From: RHKX01 sp035759925
GTDB lineage: Bacteria > Actinomycetota > Thermoleophilia > Solirubrobacterales > 70-9
Reading direction: 5' to 3'
Length of the DNA stretch: 64,000 bases
Assembly: GCA_035759925.1 (NCBI GenBank)
Contig: DASTTY010000016.1
Coordinates: forward strand, 11,048-75,047
Each line of letters begins with the position of its first letter. The stretch's first letter is position 1. The position numbers and the translations under genes are program-made. This document shows positions 42,582 through 51,106 of this stretch, one piece after another. The notes under the pieces were generated by a model. That model ran no database searches and was not told where the DNA came from. It was given only the letters and a program-made list of their open reading frames with translations.

Positions 42582-42841
42582 GCGGCGCGACCGGAACCGG
42601 CCCGACTGCGCCGCGCCCCGGCGCGCCCGGTCGCAGCGCCGCGGAGATCCGCCGCGACATCGACCTCCAGCAGGCCCAGCTCGCCGAGTCGGTCGTCGCG
42701 CTGCGCTCGAAGGTCAACGAGCTGACCGACTGGCGGGCGCAGATCAGCGAGCACCGCGAGCAGCTCATCAAGGGAGCCGCCGTCGCCGGCTTCGTGGTCG
42801 GCACGATCGTCGCCTTCCGCGCCTTCCGCCGCCGGGGCTAA
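42578..42841 (+). CDS. DUF3618-family membrane protein
   Basis: 87 aa. SAAEIRRDIDLQQAQLAESV is the DUF3618 signature: a coiled-coil stretch of Arg-Asp-Ile-Glu-x-Thr-type residues. A C-terminal transmembrane helix (AAVAGFVVGTIVAFRAF) with a basic end follows. It typically sits next to holin-like proteins, as here. Function unknown. It ends in a 4-bp overlap with the convergent DegV gene. Confidence 0.8.
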   Translation: MSGATGTGPTAPRPGAPGRSAAEIRRDIDLQQAQLAESVVALRSKVNELTDWRAQISEHREQLIKGAAVAGFVVGTIVAFRAFRRRG

Positions 42842-43713
42842 GCCAGGTATCTCGCGGGGATCCCGCCGACGCCGAGCAGGCCGGGGCCGGTGTGGGCGCC
42901 GATGACCGGGCCGATCTCGGAGATGAAGAGGGGCTCGGAGCCCATCACCTCGCGGCAGCGCTCGGCGAGACGCTGGGCGTTCTCGGGGTCGCGGATGTGC
43001 TGGACGACCCAGGCGTCGTTGCCGTGGTCCTCGAGCTCCTGCGCGTACTGGACGAGACGCTCGAAGACGCGGCGGCGGGTCCGAACCCGCTCGACCGGCG
43101 TGATCTCCTCGTCGAGGGTGAGGATCGGCTTGATCTGCAGCGCCGAGCCCATCCAGGCGCGGGCGGCGCCGATCCGGCCGCCGCGACGCAGGTATTCGAG
43201 CGTGTCGATCGCGAACCACATCCGCAGCTCGCCACGTGCCGCGCCGACGCGCTCGATGACGGCCTCGGCCGGCTCGCCGGCCTCGGCCGCCGCGGCCGCG
43301 GCGAGGACGAGCATCCCCATCCCCGCGCAGCCGGTGCGGCTGTCGATCACGTGGATGCGCTCGCCGCCGCGGCCCTCGTCGATCAGCCGTTGCCGCGACT
43401 GCAACGCCGACTCGTAGGTACCGGAGATCCCGGATGCGAGATGGATCGAGACGATCGTCCGGCCGGCGTCGAGGAGCGGCCCGTAGACCTCGATGAAGTC
43501 GCCGATCGACGGTTGCGAGGTGGTCGCTCCCTCGTCGCTCGCCCGCAGCCGCTCGAAGAACGATCCGTAGTCGCCGATCTCGCGCTCCTTGCGCTGCTCG
43601 CCGGCGATCGATACGTAGAGGCTGACCTGCTGTACCCCATGCTCCTCGAGCAGCGGGTCCGGGAGGTAGGAGGTCGAGTCGCAGACGATCGCGATATCCC
43701 CTGGGGCGCTCAC
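42838..43713 (-). CDS. DegV family (fatty-acid-binding) protein
   Basis: 291 aa. IAIVCDSTSYLPD opens the DegV fold, TSQPSIGDF and HLASGISGTYESA are the ligand-contact motifs, and GGRIGAARA completes the family pattern. DegV/FakB proteins bind a fatty acid and present it to a FakA kinase; no FakA is seen nearby. GTG start at 43713 with TACAAC 8 nt upstream (near-consensus -10). Confidence 0.88.
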   Translation of the reverse strand: MSAPGDIAIVCDSTSYLPDPLLEEHGVQQVSLYVSIAGEQRKEREIGDYGSFFERLRASDEGATTSQPSIGDFIEVYGPLLDAGRTIVSIHLASGISGTYESALQSRQRLIDEGRGGERIHVIDSRTGCAGMGMLVLAAAAAAEAGEPAEAVIERVGAARGELRMWFAIDTLEYLRRGGRIGAARAWMGSALQIKPILTLDEEITPVERVRTRRRVFERLVQYAQELEDHGNDAWVVQHIRDPENAQRLAERCREVMGSEPLFISEIGPVIGAHTGPGLLGVGGIPARYLA

Positions 43714-43761
43714 CGCCGACCGTTGTATCACTTGCCCGAAAAGCGACGGCCTTCGCCTCAC

Positions 43762-43767
43762 TACCAT
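43762..43767 (+). promoter_or_regulatory. TACCAT -10 box of the epimerase gene
   Basis: TACCAT ends 8 nt before the ATG at 43776; it is divergent from the DegV promoter. Confidence 0.4.
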
Positions 43768-43775
43768 CCGGACCG

Positions 43776-44840
43776 ATGGCCAGGACCCTGGTAACCGGCG
43801 CAACCGGCCTGCTCGGCTCGCACCTCGTCCGGGCCCTCTCCGATCGCGGCGACGAGCTCCGGCTGCTGATCAAGCGCGGCTCCGACACGGGGGCGCTGGA
43901 GGGGATCGACTACGAGGAGGTGACCGGCGACGTCACCGACCGTCGTGCGGTCCGCCGCGCGGTCGAAGGCGTCGAGCGCGTCTTTCACGTCGCCGCCGAG
44001 AGCTCGCTCGACGACCGCGACCGCGAGCTCGTCTTCGCGGTCAACGTCGGCGGGACGAAGCTGGTCGCCGACGAGGCGCTCGCGGCCGGCGTGGACCGGC
44101 TCGTCCACACCTCCTCGGTGGCGGCGATCGGTCCCGCGGCCAAGGGCGGGCGCGCCGACGAGACGCAGCCGTTCATGATCGCCCACCTCGGGATCGCCTA
44201 CGCGAACTCCAAGCACGAGGCAGAGGCGGAGGTGCTGCGCGCCGCCGCCCAGGGGCTCGACGCGGTCATCGTCAACCCGACCTTCACGCTCGGGCCGCCG
44301 ATCGGCGCGACCTCGTCGATGTCGATCGAGGTCGTCCGCAGGTTCCTGGAGCGGCGCATTCCCGCCTACGTCGACGGCGGGCTCAACGTCGTCGACGTCC
44401 GCGACGTCGCCGCCGGCGAGCTGCTGGCCGACGAGAAGGGTCGTCGCGGCGAGCGCTACATCCTCGGCGGCCGCAACTTCACCCTGCAGCGGCTGTTCGC
44501 CGACCTGTCGCGGATCAGCGGCGTCCCGGTGCCGCCGCTGCGGCTGCCGCCGCGGATCGCCGTCGGCGCCGCCGAGCTCTCCGACCTCCTCCACCTCGGA
44601 GTCGGGATCGGAGTCGACGAGACCCGCAGCGCCGCGCTCTGGTGGACGTACTCGTCGGCCAAGGCCAAGCGCGAGCTCGGCTTCGCCCCCCGTCCCCACG
44701 AGGAGACGCTCGAAGCGACGCTGGAGATGACCAGGGAGCAGCTCGGCGGCCGGACCGGCGCCTCTCCCGGTCCAGCCGGCGCGCTCCTCGAGGCTGTCGC
44801 CCGCGCCGGCCGGATCGCCGGGCGGTTCCTGCCGCGATGA
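43776..44840 (+). CDS. NAD-dependent epimerase/dehydratase, HpnA / dihydroflavonol reductase-like
   Basis: 354-aa extended SDR. VTGATGLLGSHLVRAL binds the cofactor, FHVAAES and HTSSVAAIGP follow, and YANSKHEAE is the catalytic Tyr-Lys. NPTFTLGP and VDVRDVAAG are typical of the HpnA/DFR-like group, some members of which lie in hopanoid clusters. No hopanoid gene is visible here, so the substrate is open. The ATGA overlap couples it to the small GST-like gene. Confidence 0.83.
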   Translation: MARTLVTGATGLLGSHLVRALSDRGDELRLLIKRGSDTGALEGIDYEEVTGDVTDRRAVRRAVEGVERVFHVAAESSLDDRDRELVFAVNVGGTKLVADEALAAGVDRLVHTSSVAAIGPAAKGGRADETQPFMIAHLGIAYANSKHEAEAEVLRAAAQGLDAVIVNPTFTLGPPIGATSSMSIEVVRRFLERRIPAYVDGGLNVVDVRDVAAGELLADEKGRRGERYILGGRNFTLQRLFADLSRISGVPVPPLRLPPRIAVGAAELSDLLHLGVGIGVDETRSAALWWTYSSAKAKRELGFAPRPHEETLEATLEMTREQLGGRTGASPGPAGALLEAVARAGRIAGRFLPR

Positions 44841-45130
44841 GCACCGGCGAACACCCCGCGGTCGTCCTCTACCGCTGCCCGACGCCGACCGATCACCTCT
44901 GCCCGTGCGGCGCGGTGGCCCGGAAGCTGCGCCGGCTCGGGGTCGAATACCGGACCGAGCGCGTCCCCTACCGGCGCCGCAGCCGCCCCGAGATCGTCGA
45001 GCTGACCGGGCAGCGGCGGGTGCCGCTGTTGATCGACGGCGACGAGGTCATCCACGACTCGAAGCGGATCCGCGAGTACCTCGACTGGCGCTACGGCGAG
45101 CGCGAGGAGCAGCCCACCGCCGCCGGTTGA
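44837..45130 (+). CDS. Glutathione S-transferase N-terminal / glutaredoxin-like protein
   Basis: 97 aa containing only the thioredoxin-fold half of a GST. VVLYRCPTPTDHLCPCG is the thiol site region (C14, C22, C24) and RRVPLLIDGDEVIHDSKRIREYL contains the cis-proline and the GST signature. There is no C-terminal helical domain. It could be a glutaredoxin or a thiol-binding protein. It overlaps the epimerase gene by 4 bp. Confidence 0.8.
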   Translation: MSTGEHPAVVLYRCPTPTDHLCPCGAVARKLRRLGVEYRTERVPYRRRSRPEIVELTGQRRVPLLIDGDEVIHDSKRIREYLDWRYGEREEQPTAAG

Positions 45131-45148
45131 CGGTGACCGGACCTGCTA

Positions 45149-45154
45149 TACAAT
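45149..45154 (+). promoter_or_regulatory. TACAAT -10 box of the A-type carrier gene
   Basis: TACAAT, one of the best -10 matches in the window, ends 8 nt before the ATG at 45163; no ribosome-binding site lies in between. Confidence 0.55.
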
Positions 45155-45162
45155 CTGAAGCC

Positions 45163-45537
45163 ATGGACACGCCCGACGCAGCCATCCAGATCACCGACGT
45201 CGCCGCCGGCAAGCTCAAGGACCTGCTCGCCGCACAGGATGAGGCCGATCAGGTTCTTCGCGTAGCCGTTCGCGGCGGCGGCTGCTCCGGCTTCCAGTAC
45301 GCACTCGCCCTCGACAAGCGCAATGACGACGACCACGTCTTCGAGCACAACGGCGTCGCGGTCGTCGTCGACAAGGTCTCGATGCAGTTCGTCTTCGGCT
45401 CCGAGGTCGACTACGTCGAGGGCCTGCAGGGAGCGGGCTTCGCCGTCAACAACCCGAACGTCGTCGCCGCCTGCGGATGTGGATCCTCGTTCCAGGTCCG
45501 CGAGGACGCCGACGAGCACGCTCCCGCAACCGCCTAG
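45163..45537 (+). CDS. A-type iron-sulfur carrier (ErpA/IscA family)
   Basis: 124 aa. The three cluster-binding cysteines are C41 (GGGCSGFQY), C104 and C106 (ACGCGSSF). It delivers Fe-S clusters to apo-proteins; biotin synthase in this window would be one client. It has its own TACAAT promoter. A monothiol glutaredoxin follows 131 bp later, and BolA is 3 kb away, all parts of the same Fe-S trafficking system. Confidence 0.93.
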   Translation: MDTPDAAIQITDVAAGKLKDLLAAQDEADQVLRVAVRGGGCSGFQYALALDKRNDDDHVFEHNGVAVVVDKVSMQFVFGSEVDYVEGLQGAGFAVNNPNVVAACGCGSSFQVREDADEHAPATA

Positions 45538-45578
45538 CCCTCGACGCTGCGATGCGTCCGGGGCTGGGCATCAGCTTC

Positions 45579-45600
45579 CCTCTCCCGCCCGGCGGAGAGG
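45579..45600 (+). terminator. Hairpin after the A-type carrier gene
   Basis: CCTCTCC and GGAGAGG pair perfectly across an 8-nt GC-rich loop, 41 bp after the stop and before the TAACCT promoter of the glutaredoxin gene. No U-tract. Confidence 0.45.
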
Positions 45601-45627
45601 CGCCGTCGGCCCGCAGCCGGGACCGCC

Positions 45628-45633
45628 TAACCT
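45628..45633 (+). promoter_or_regulatory. TAACCT -10 box of the glutaredoxin gene
   Basis: TAACCT lies 35 nt before the ATG. In this case a leader with AGGAGGG and GGAG ribosome-binding sites follows, unlike the leaderless neighbours. Confidence 0.45.
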
Positions 45634-45668
45634 TGACCGCAGTCGAACCCAGGAGGGATAGGAGACAG

Positions 45669-46070
45669 ATGGCCGCCAACCCCGAGCTTCGCGCCCAACT
45701 CGAGAGCGCGATCAGCGACAACAAGGTCCTGCTGCTCATGAAGGGCACCCCGGAGGCGCCGCGCTGCGGTTTCTCGATGCGCGCCGTCGGCATCCTCGAC
45801 CAGATGGGCACCGAGTACGGGGCGATCGACGTCCTCCCGGTCCTGCAGCCGCTCCGCGAGGTGACCACCGAGATCGCCGACTGGCAGACCTTCCCGCAGC
45901 TCTACGTCGACGGCGAGCTGGTCGGCGGCGCCGACCTGATGGAGGAGATGCTCGAGTCGGGCGAGCTTGCCGAGGCCCTCGGCGTGCCGCAGCCCGAGGC
46001 CCCCGCGGAGCCGGCGAAACCTGAGCAGCGGGACGGGTACCAGAGCCCGCCCATGCAAATAGAAACCTGA
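45669..46070 (+). CDS. grxD: Monothiol glutaredoxin (Grx4/GrxD family)
   Basis: 133 aa. The single active-site cysteine is C33 in the CGFS motif, K25 is the conserved glutathione-contact lysine, and WQTFPQLYVDGELVGG contains the cis-proline region. CGFS glutaredoxins hold a bridging 2Fe-2S cluster and partner with BolA (gene at 48767-48997). The C-terminal 25 residues are a Pro/Glu-rich tail. It has strong ribosome-binding sites. Confidence 0.93.
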   Translation: MAANPELRAQLESAISDNKVLLLMKGTPEAPRCGFSMRAVGILDQMGTEYGAIDVLPVLQPLREVTTEIADWQTFPQLYVDGELVGGADLMEEMLESGELAEALGVPQPEAPAEPAKPEQRDGYQSPPMQIET

Positions 46071-46073
46071 GCG

Positions 46074-48680
46074 TCAGCCGTCGGCGCGAGCCGGTGCCGG
46101 GCGGCCGAACAGATAACCCTGCGCGCAGGTGACGCCGATCTCGCGGAGCGGCTCGACCAGCGCCGGGTTGTCGACTCCCTCGGCGACGGTGCGCATGTCG
46201 AGGCCGCGAGCGATGTCGACGAGCGACTCGACGATCTTCCGGTCGGCGGCGGACTCGATGACGCCGTGGACGAACTGCATGTCGATCTTCAGCTCCGTGA
46301 ACGGCAGGTGCCGCAGGTAGGTCAGTGACCCGAACCCGGTCCCGACGTCGTCGAGCGACAGCCCGCAGCCGAGCTGCTCGACGCGATCGGTGAAGTCGCG
46401 CAGCGACTCGATCGCGGGCGTCGCCGCTGTCTCGGTGATCTCGAAGGTGAGCAGCGACGGGTCGGCGCCGCTCGCCGCGAGCGACGCGGCGACCTTGTCG
46501 GTGAGGGTGCGGTCGCTGATCGTTGCCGCCGAGATGTTGGCGCTGACGTGGCGGCCGGCGGCGATCAGCTCGAGCGCCTCGGAGACGACCCAGTGGTCGA
46601 GATTGCGGGCGAGCCCGAACCGCTCGGCTGTGGGCACGAACTCGCCGGCCGAGATCGTGCGCCCGCTGACGGGGTCGATCATCCGGACGAGCAGCTCCTC
46701 CGCGCAGGCGAGCCCCGACGCCATGTCGATGATCGGCTGCGAGTAGAGGGCCAGGCCCCCCTCTTCGATCGCCTGGCGGACGTGGCCGACCCACTCGAGG
46801 CGGCTGCGGTCCTCACCGGTGAAGATGACGGCGCGGTCGCGGCCGGCCTCCTTCGCCTGGTGAAGGGCGATGTCGGCGGCGGTGATCAGGTCGGTGGCAC
46901 TGACGCCCATCCCGCCCTCGACGAGGGCGACGCCGGCGCTGGCGGTCAGGTTCGCGGTCCCGGTGCGGGCGCGGACCGTCTCGAGGATGCTGCCGGCGCG
47001 CTCGAGCGCCTGGGCCTCGCCGACGCCGGGGATGAGGAGGCCGAACTCGTCGCTGTCGAGCCGCGAGAGGAGCTGGTCGCCCCCGAGCTCCTCGGCGATC
47101 AGCTTCGCGATGTCGGCGACGACGCGGTCGCCGGTGCTGCGGCCGAGCGTGTCGTTGACGCGTTTGAGGTGATCGAGGTCGACGATCACCATCGCGCCGC
47201 GCTCACCGGGGAGCGTGCCCGCGGCGATCTCGCGGTCGACGGCCGACTCGAAGCTGCGGCGGTTCATGAGACCGGTCAGCTCGTCGTGCTCGGCGAGATA
47301 GCGAAGCCGGTCCTCGGCCGCCTTCTGCTCGCTGATGTCGGTGATCAGTCCCTCGACGACCATGACGCCGTCGGAGCCGACGATGCCGACCGACGCGCGG
47401 TCGCGGACCCAGATCATCTTGCCGTCCCGCCTCTGGATCCGGTAGGCGATGTCGAGCGGGGTGTCCTCGCGGGCGGCGACGCTCTCGGCCGCCAGCACCC
47501 GCTCGCGGTCGTCGGCATGGACGGCGCGCTCCCAGAGCCGCGGATCCGCCATCCACTCGTCGGTGGTGTAGCCGGTGATCTCCTCGATCTGCGGGGAGAC
47601 GAAGAACCAGCGGCCGTTCGCGCCGAGGCCGGCCCGGTAGGTGACCGAGGGCAGGCGCTCGACCAGGGTCCGGACCTGGCGCTCGGCGTCGGCGAGCGAG
47701 TCGATCGCCCGCGCCCGCTCGATCGCGGCGCCGAGCGTCTGCGCGAGCGAGACGAACAGGCTGATGTCGCTGAGCTCGAAGCGGCGCAGCGTCTCGGAGG
47801 CGGCGATCAGGGAGCCGAACCCGCCCGAGGTCCCCGGGATCCGGATCGAGATCGAGCTCTGCGCGGGCCCTGCCTCCTCCGGCTTGACGTCGCTGAACCG
47901 CCCCTCGCGGCGGAAGTCCTCGACGACGATCGCCCCCTGTCCGCGAAGCAGCGTGTAGCCGGGCTGGATCGAGGTCGCGAGCGGGACGGTGAGGCCGGCG
48001 TTCTCGGCGGGCCAGCCGTGGCTCGCCCGCAGCGTCATCGTCCCGCCCTCCTCGTCGCGGCGCCAGACCTCGCAGCGATCGACGCCGAGCTCGTCGACGG
48101 TCAGCTCGACGGCGCGCCTGAGGAGCTGGTCCATCTCCATCCCCTCGAGCGCCGATTGGCCGAGGTCGAGGACGGCCGAGCGGCGTCGCGCATCGGCGTG
48201 GAGCTCGCGCTCCCGCTCGCTGCGCTCGCTGGCATCGTGGAGGTAGACGGCGAGCCAGCGGGAGCCGTCGAGATCGACCAGTTTCGTCCCGATGTCGACC
48301 GGGATCTCGCGGCCGTCGGCACGCCGGGCACCGAGCTCGAGCCGGCGCTGGGCGAGCCCTTCGCCCGGTTCGTCGACCTCGCGGGTCAGCACCGCCTGGA
48401 TCGAGCTCTGCAAGTGGTCGGGGAAGACCAGCGACGCCAGCTCCTGGCCGAGGGCCCGCGAGCGCTCGAGCCCGAATTGCTGCTCGGCGGCCTCGTTCCA
48501 GTAGACGATCCGGCCGGAGCGGTCGACGATCGCGATGCCCTCGGGCGAGCCCTCCAGCAATGCGACGGCGGCATCGCCGAGGCGGTCGGCAGCCTCGGCC
48601 TCGGCAGGCCCGGGACCGGCATCGGCGAGGCGCAGGAACCGCTCGGTCCTGCGTGCCCGCTGCTGGTCCTCTGGCGCCAT
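46074..48680 (-). CDS. PAS-GAF-PAS-GGDEF-EAL signalling protein
   Basis: 868-aa soluble protein. Order: PAS (about 35-155, EGSPEGIAIVDRSGRIVYWN), GAF (about 170-315), PAS/PAC (about 335-450, ITGYTTDEWM, RDGKMIWVRDRAS), GGDEF and EAL. The cyclase signature reads DSDEF (542-546), losing both glycines, so activity is doubtful. The EAL domain starts AEELLVRM (661-663 EEL) with FEITETA, LDDVGTGFGSL, LKID and AEGVDN, so most catalytic acids are kept and phosphodiesterase activity is likely. It ends 3 bp from the convergent glutaredoxin stop. Confidence 0.88.
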   Translation of the reverse strand: MAPEDQQRARRTERFLRLADAGPGPAEAEAADRLGDAAVALLEGSPEGIAIVDRSGRIVYWNEAAEQQFGLERSRALGQELASLVFPDHLQSSIQAVLTREVDEPGEGLAQRRLELGARRADGREIPVDIGTKLVDLDGSRWLAVYLHDASERSERERELHADARRRSAVLDLGQSALEGMEMDQLLRRAVELTVDELGVDRCEVWRRDEEGGTMTLRASHGWPAENAGLTVPLATSIQPGYTLLRGQGAIVVEDFRREGRFSDVKPEEAGPAQSSISIRIPGTSGGFGSLIAASETLRRFELSDISLFVSLAQTLGAAIERARAIDSLADAERQVRTLVERLPSVTYRAGLGANGRWFFVSPQIEEITGYTTDEWMADPRLWERAVHADDRERVLAAESVAAREDTPLDIAYRIQRRDGKMIWVRDRASVGIVGSDGVMVVEGLITDISEQKAAEDRLRYLAEHDELTGLMNRRSFESAVDREIAAGTLPGERGAMVIVDLDHLKRVNDTLGRSTGDRVVADIAKLIAEELGGDQLLSRLDSDEFGLLIPGVGEAQALERAGSILETVRARTGTANLTASAGVALVEGGMGVSATDLITAADIALHQAKEAGRDRAVIFTGEDRSRLEWVGHVRQAIEEGGLALYSQPIIDMASGLACAEELLVRMIDPVSGRTISAGEFVPTAERFGLARNLDHWVVSEALELIAAGRHVSANISAATISDRTLTDKVAASLAASGADPSLLTFEITETAATPAIESLRDFTDRVEQLGCGLSLDDVGTGFGSLTYLRHLPFTELKIDMQFVHGVIESAADRKIVESLVDIARGLDMRTVAEGVDNPALVEPLREIGVTCAQGYLFGRPAPARADG

Positions 48681-48766
48681 TCGTCAGCTCCGTGGTCGCG
48701 ACGGACGCCCGGCCGGACGTCCACAGCGCTAATCGACAGCCGGCCGGGATTCCCTTAGCGGTGGGA

Positions 48767-48997
48767 TCAGCCTGGCGGCTTCGCGGTGATCGACAGAGCG
48801 TGGATCGTCCCGTCGTCCATCCGCGACTTGACCGCTGCGCGGACGAGGCGATGCTGGTCGATCCGCGAGAGCCCCTCGAACTGCGACGCCGTGACGATCG
48901 CCCGCAGGTGGTCGCCGCCGCCCTCGTCGACGACCTCGACCTCGGCGCCGGGGAGCGCCTCCGCGATCATCCGCTCGAGCTCGCCGAGGTCAGCCAT
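48767..48997 (-). CDS. bolA: BolA-family protein
   Basis: 76 aa, the full length of a small BolA. LERMIAEALPGAEVEVVDEGGGDHLRAIVTASQF starts the class II KH-like fold, SRIDQHRLVRAAV contains the conserved His, and IHALSITAKPPG the C-terminal strand. BolA proteins pair with CGFS glutaredoxins through an Fe-S cluster. It is translated with the FprA gene (8-bp overlap), linking it to iron and redox metabolism. Confidence 0.92.
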   Translation of the reverse strand: MADLGELERMIAEALPGAEVEVVDEGGGDHLRAIVTASQFEGLSRIDQHRLVRAAVKSRMDDGTIHALSITAKPPG

Positions 48998-50390
48998 TCC
49001 GATCCTTTCTCGCCGCCGCGAGCAATTCCTCGAAGGCGGTCAGCTTGATCCGCGGCCGGCCGGCCGCGGCGCCGCGCTCCTGCTCGAGCGCATCGATCTC
49101 CTGCCAGCCGTCGTACTCGATGAAGTCGACGCCGCGCTCGGCGAGCAGCGCCGGGAGCGCGTCCGCTCCGGCGTCCCGCTCCGGCAGCACCCCGGCGGCG
49201 GCGTCCTCGAGCAGCGTCTCGATCGTCTCCTGCGCGTCCTTCTTGTTGGTGCCGATCACGCCGGTCGGACCGCGTTTGATCCAGCCGACGACGTAGTGGC
49301 CCGGGTGTGGCTTCGAGCCGCCGCCGGTCACGCGGCCACGCTCGTTCGGGATCACTCCGGCGGCGGCGTCGTAGGGAACCCCGTCGATGCCGGTGCCGAG
49401 GTAGCCGATCGACCGCAGCACCATCCCGCACTCGATCGTCTCGGTCTCGTCGGTGGCCCGGGCGCGGACCGCTCCGGAATCGTCGACCTCGAGCCGGTTG
49501 ACCGCGGTGACGATCCGCTCGACCCGGTCCTCGCCCTGGATTTCCAGCGGGGTGCGCAGGAACCGAAGCTCGACGCGCTTCGGCTTGCCGCCCGGTTCCC
49601 GCTCGGAGAACTCGGTGAAGCTCTCGAGGTTCTTGCGGTTGGTCGCGTCGGCGGCGTCGGAGTCGAGGAACGCCGCCGAGGTCTCGTCGGCGGCCACTGC
49701 GGCGCGGTCGACGAAGACGTCGGCGTCGGTGAGCTCGCCGAGCTCCCGGACCTCGGGGTTCGTGAACGCGGCCTGCGCGGGGCCGCGGCGGCCGAGGATC
49801 AGGACCTCGCGGACGCTCGAGTCGGCCAGCGCGTCGATCGCGTACGGAGCAGTGTCGGTGCACTCGAGCTCGGGGCGGGGGAGGAGGAGCATCCGGGCGA
49901 CGTCGGCGGCGACGTTGCCGTTGCCGATCACGACGACGCGCTCACAGCCGAGGTCGAACTCACGGTCGGCGAAGTCCGGATGGCCGTTGTACCAGGCGAC
50001 GAACTCGGTCGCGGCGTGCGAGCCCGGCAGATCCTCGCCGGGGATGTCGAGCTTGCGGTCGGCGCCGGCGCCGTACGCCCAGACGACCGCGTGGTAGAGG
50101 CCGGCGAGCTCCTCGGCGCTGACGTCGCGGCCGACGGTGACGTGGCCGAAGAAGCGGTAGGCGTCGTGGCCGGCGGTCTTCTCGTAGCGCTTGATGACGC
50201 TCTTGATCTTCGGATGGTCCGGGGCGACGCCGGCGCGGACGAGGCCGAACGGCGTCGGCAGGCGGTCGATCATGTCGACCTCGATCGCCATCTCGGGATG
50301 GCCGAGAAGCGTCTCGGCGGCGTAGAAGCCCGCCGGTCCCGATCCGACGATCGCGACTCGCAGGGGCTCGCTCGGGTCACCTGGGGTCAT
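48990..50390 (-). CDS. Ferredoxin/flavodoxin-NADP+ reductase, FprA (adrenodoxin reductase) type
   Basis: 466-aa FAD flavoprotein passing electrons between NADPH and ferredoxin. RVAIVGSGPAGFYAAE (11-26) binds FAD, and DRLPTPFGLVRAGVAPDHPKIK is the adrenodoxin-reductase signature. CERVVVIGNGNVAADVAR binds NADP, and GWIKRGPTGVIGTNK is the C-terminal block. It can support P450 enzymes such as the one at 33.3 kb. The ATG at 50390 follows the hemQ stop by 14 bp. Confidence 0.92.
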   Translation of the reverse strand: MTPGDPSEPLRVAIVGSGPAGFYAAETLLGHPEMAIEVDMIDRLPTPFGLVRAGVAPDHPKIKSVIKRYEKTAGHDAYRFFGHVTVGRDVSAEELAGLYHAVVWAYGAGADRKLDIPGEDLPGSHAATEFVAWYNGHPDFADREFDLGCERVVVIGNGNVAADVARMLLLPRPELECTDTAPYAIDALADSSVREVLILGRRGPAQAAFTNPEVRELGELTDADVFVDRAAVAADETSAAFLDSDAADATNRKNLESFTEFSEREPGGKPKRVELRFLRTPLEIQGEDRVERIVTAVNRLEVDDSGAVRARATDETETIECGMVLRSIGYLGTGIDGVPYDAAAGVIPNERGRVTGGGSKPHPGHYVVGWIKRGPTGVIGTNKKDAQETIETLLEDAAAGVLPERDAGADALPALLAERGVDFIEYDGWQEIDALEQERGAAAGRPRIKLTAFEELLAAARKDRNG

Positions 50391-50404
50391 CGAACGGGCG
50401 GTGA

Positions 50405-51106
50405 TCAGGCGCCGACCGGCTCGAGCCGGGACGTCGCGGCGCCGTCGAGGGCGTCGAGGGCCTGGCCCACCGACATCGAGACGCAGGAGAAGATCGGGGT
50501 GTCGCGGAGCGTCCAGGAGCTCGACTCGGTCGTGCGGAGCTCCTGCACGAGGTCGAGGAAGTCGCTCGGTTCGTCGCACTCGAAGGAGACGACGAACTCC
50601 TGATCGTCGATGCCGAACGAGTACGCCGTGTTGATCGTGATCTGCGGGTAGCGGCGGCCGGTCTCGATGTGGTCGGTCATGATCCGGCGCCGCTCGTCGG
50701 CGGGCAGCCGGTACCACTCGCGCTTCTTCTCCATCGGGTAGATGAAGGCGTAGCGGTGCTTCGAGGTGAGCAGCTCGGGCCGGGTCTGCGAGTCCGAGTA
50801 AGGGGAGGGTTTCGTCATCGCCAGGTAGGAGTGAGGGATCGTTGCCCACTTGGCGAGGCCGCTCTGGGCGAGGACGACGTGGAAGGAGTGGATGTCGCGG
50901 AGGTGCGGGCTCTGGGTGACGATCAGCAGGTCGGTGTCGCCGCGGGTGCCGACCGTCGAATAGGCGCGGAGCGGCCGATCGACCGCGTAGTCCTCGCAGG
51001 CGGCGAGCATCTCGCGTTTATCCTCCGCCCTCTGTTCGCCCTCGCGCCGCTGCCAGGCCGGGTCGATCTTGAGGAACGTGAACTTGATGAACGTCCGCTC
51101 GGCCAT
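50405..51106 (-). CDS. hemQ: Coproheme decarboxylase HemQ (chlorite dismutase family)
   Basis: 233 aa. The proximal heme ligand is H146 in IMTDHIETG, and Y123 in FIYPMEKKREWY occupies the position of the catalytic tyrosine. GIDDQEFVVSFECDEPSDFLDLVQELR is the family C-terminal block. HemQ performs the last step of the coproporphyrin-dependent heme route, turning coproheme into heme b. It is first in a hemQ-fprA-bolA operon. The start has TAGCAT 7 nt upstream, and its ATG overlaps the ATG of the divergent gene. Confidence 0.86.
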   Translation of the reverse strand: MAERTFIKFTFLKIDPAWQRREGEQRAEDKREMLAACEDYAVDRPLRAYSTVGTRGDTDLLIVTQSPHLRDIHSFHVVLAQSGLAKWATIPHSYLAMTKPSPYSDSQTRPELLTSKHRYAFIYPMEKKREWYRLPADERRRIMTDHIETGRRYPQITINTAYSFGIDDQEFVVSFECDEPSDFLDLVQELRTTESSSWTLRDTPIFSCVSMSVGQALDALDGAATSRLEPVGA

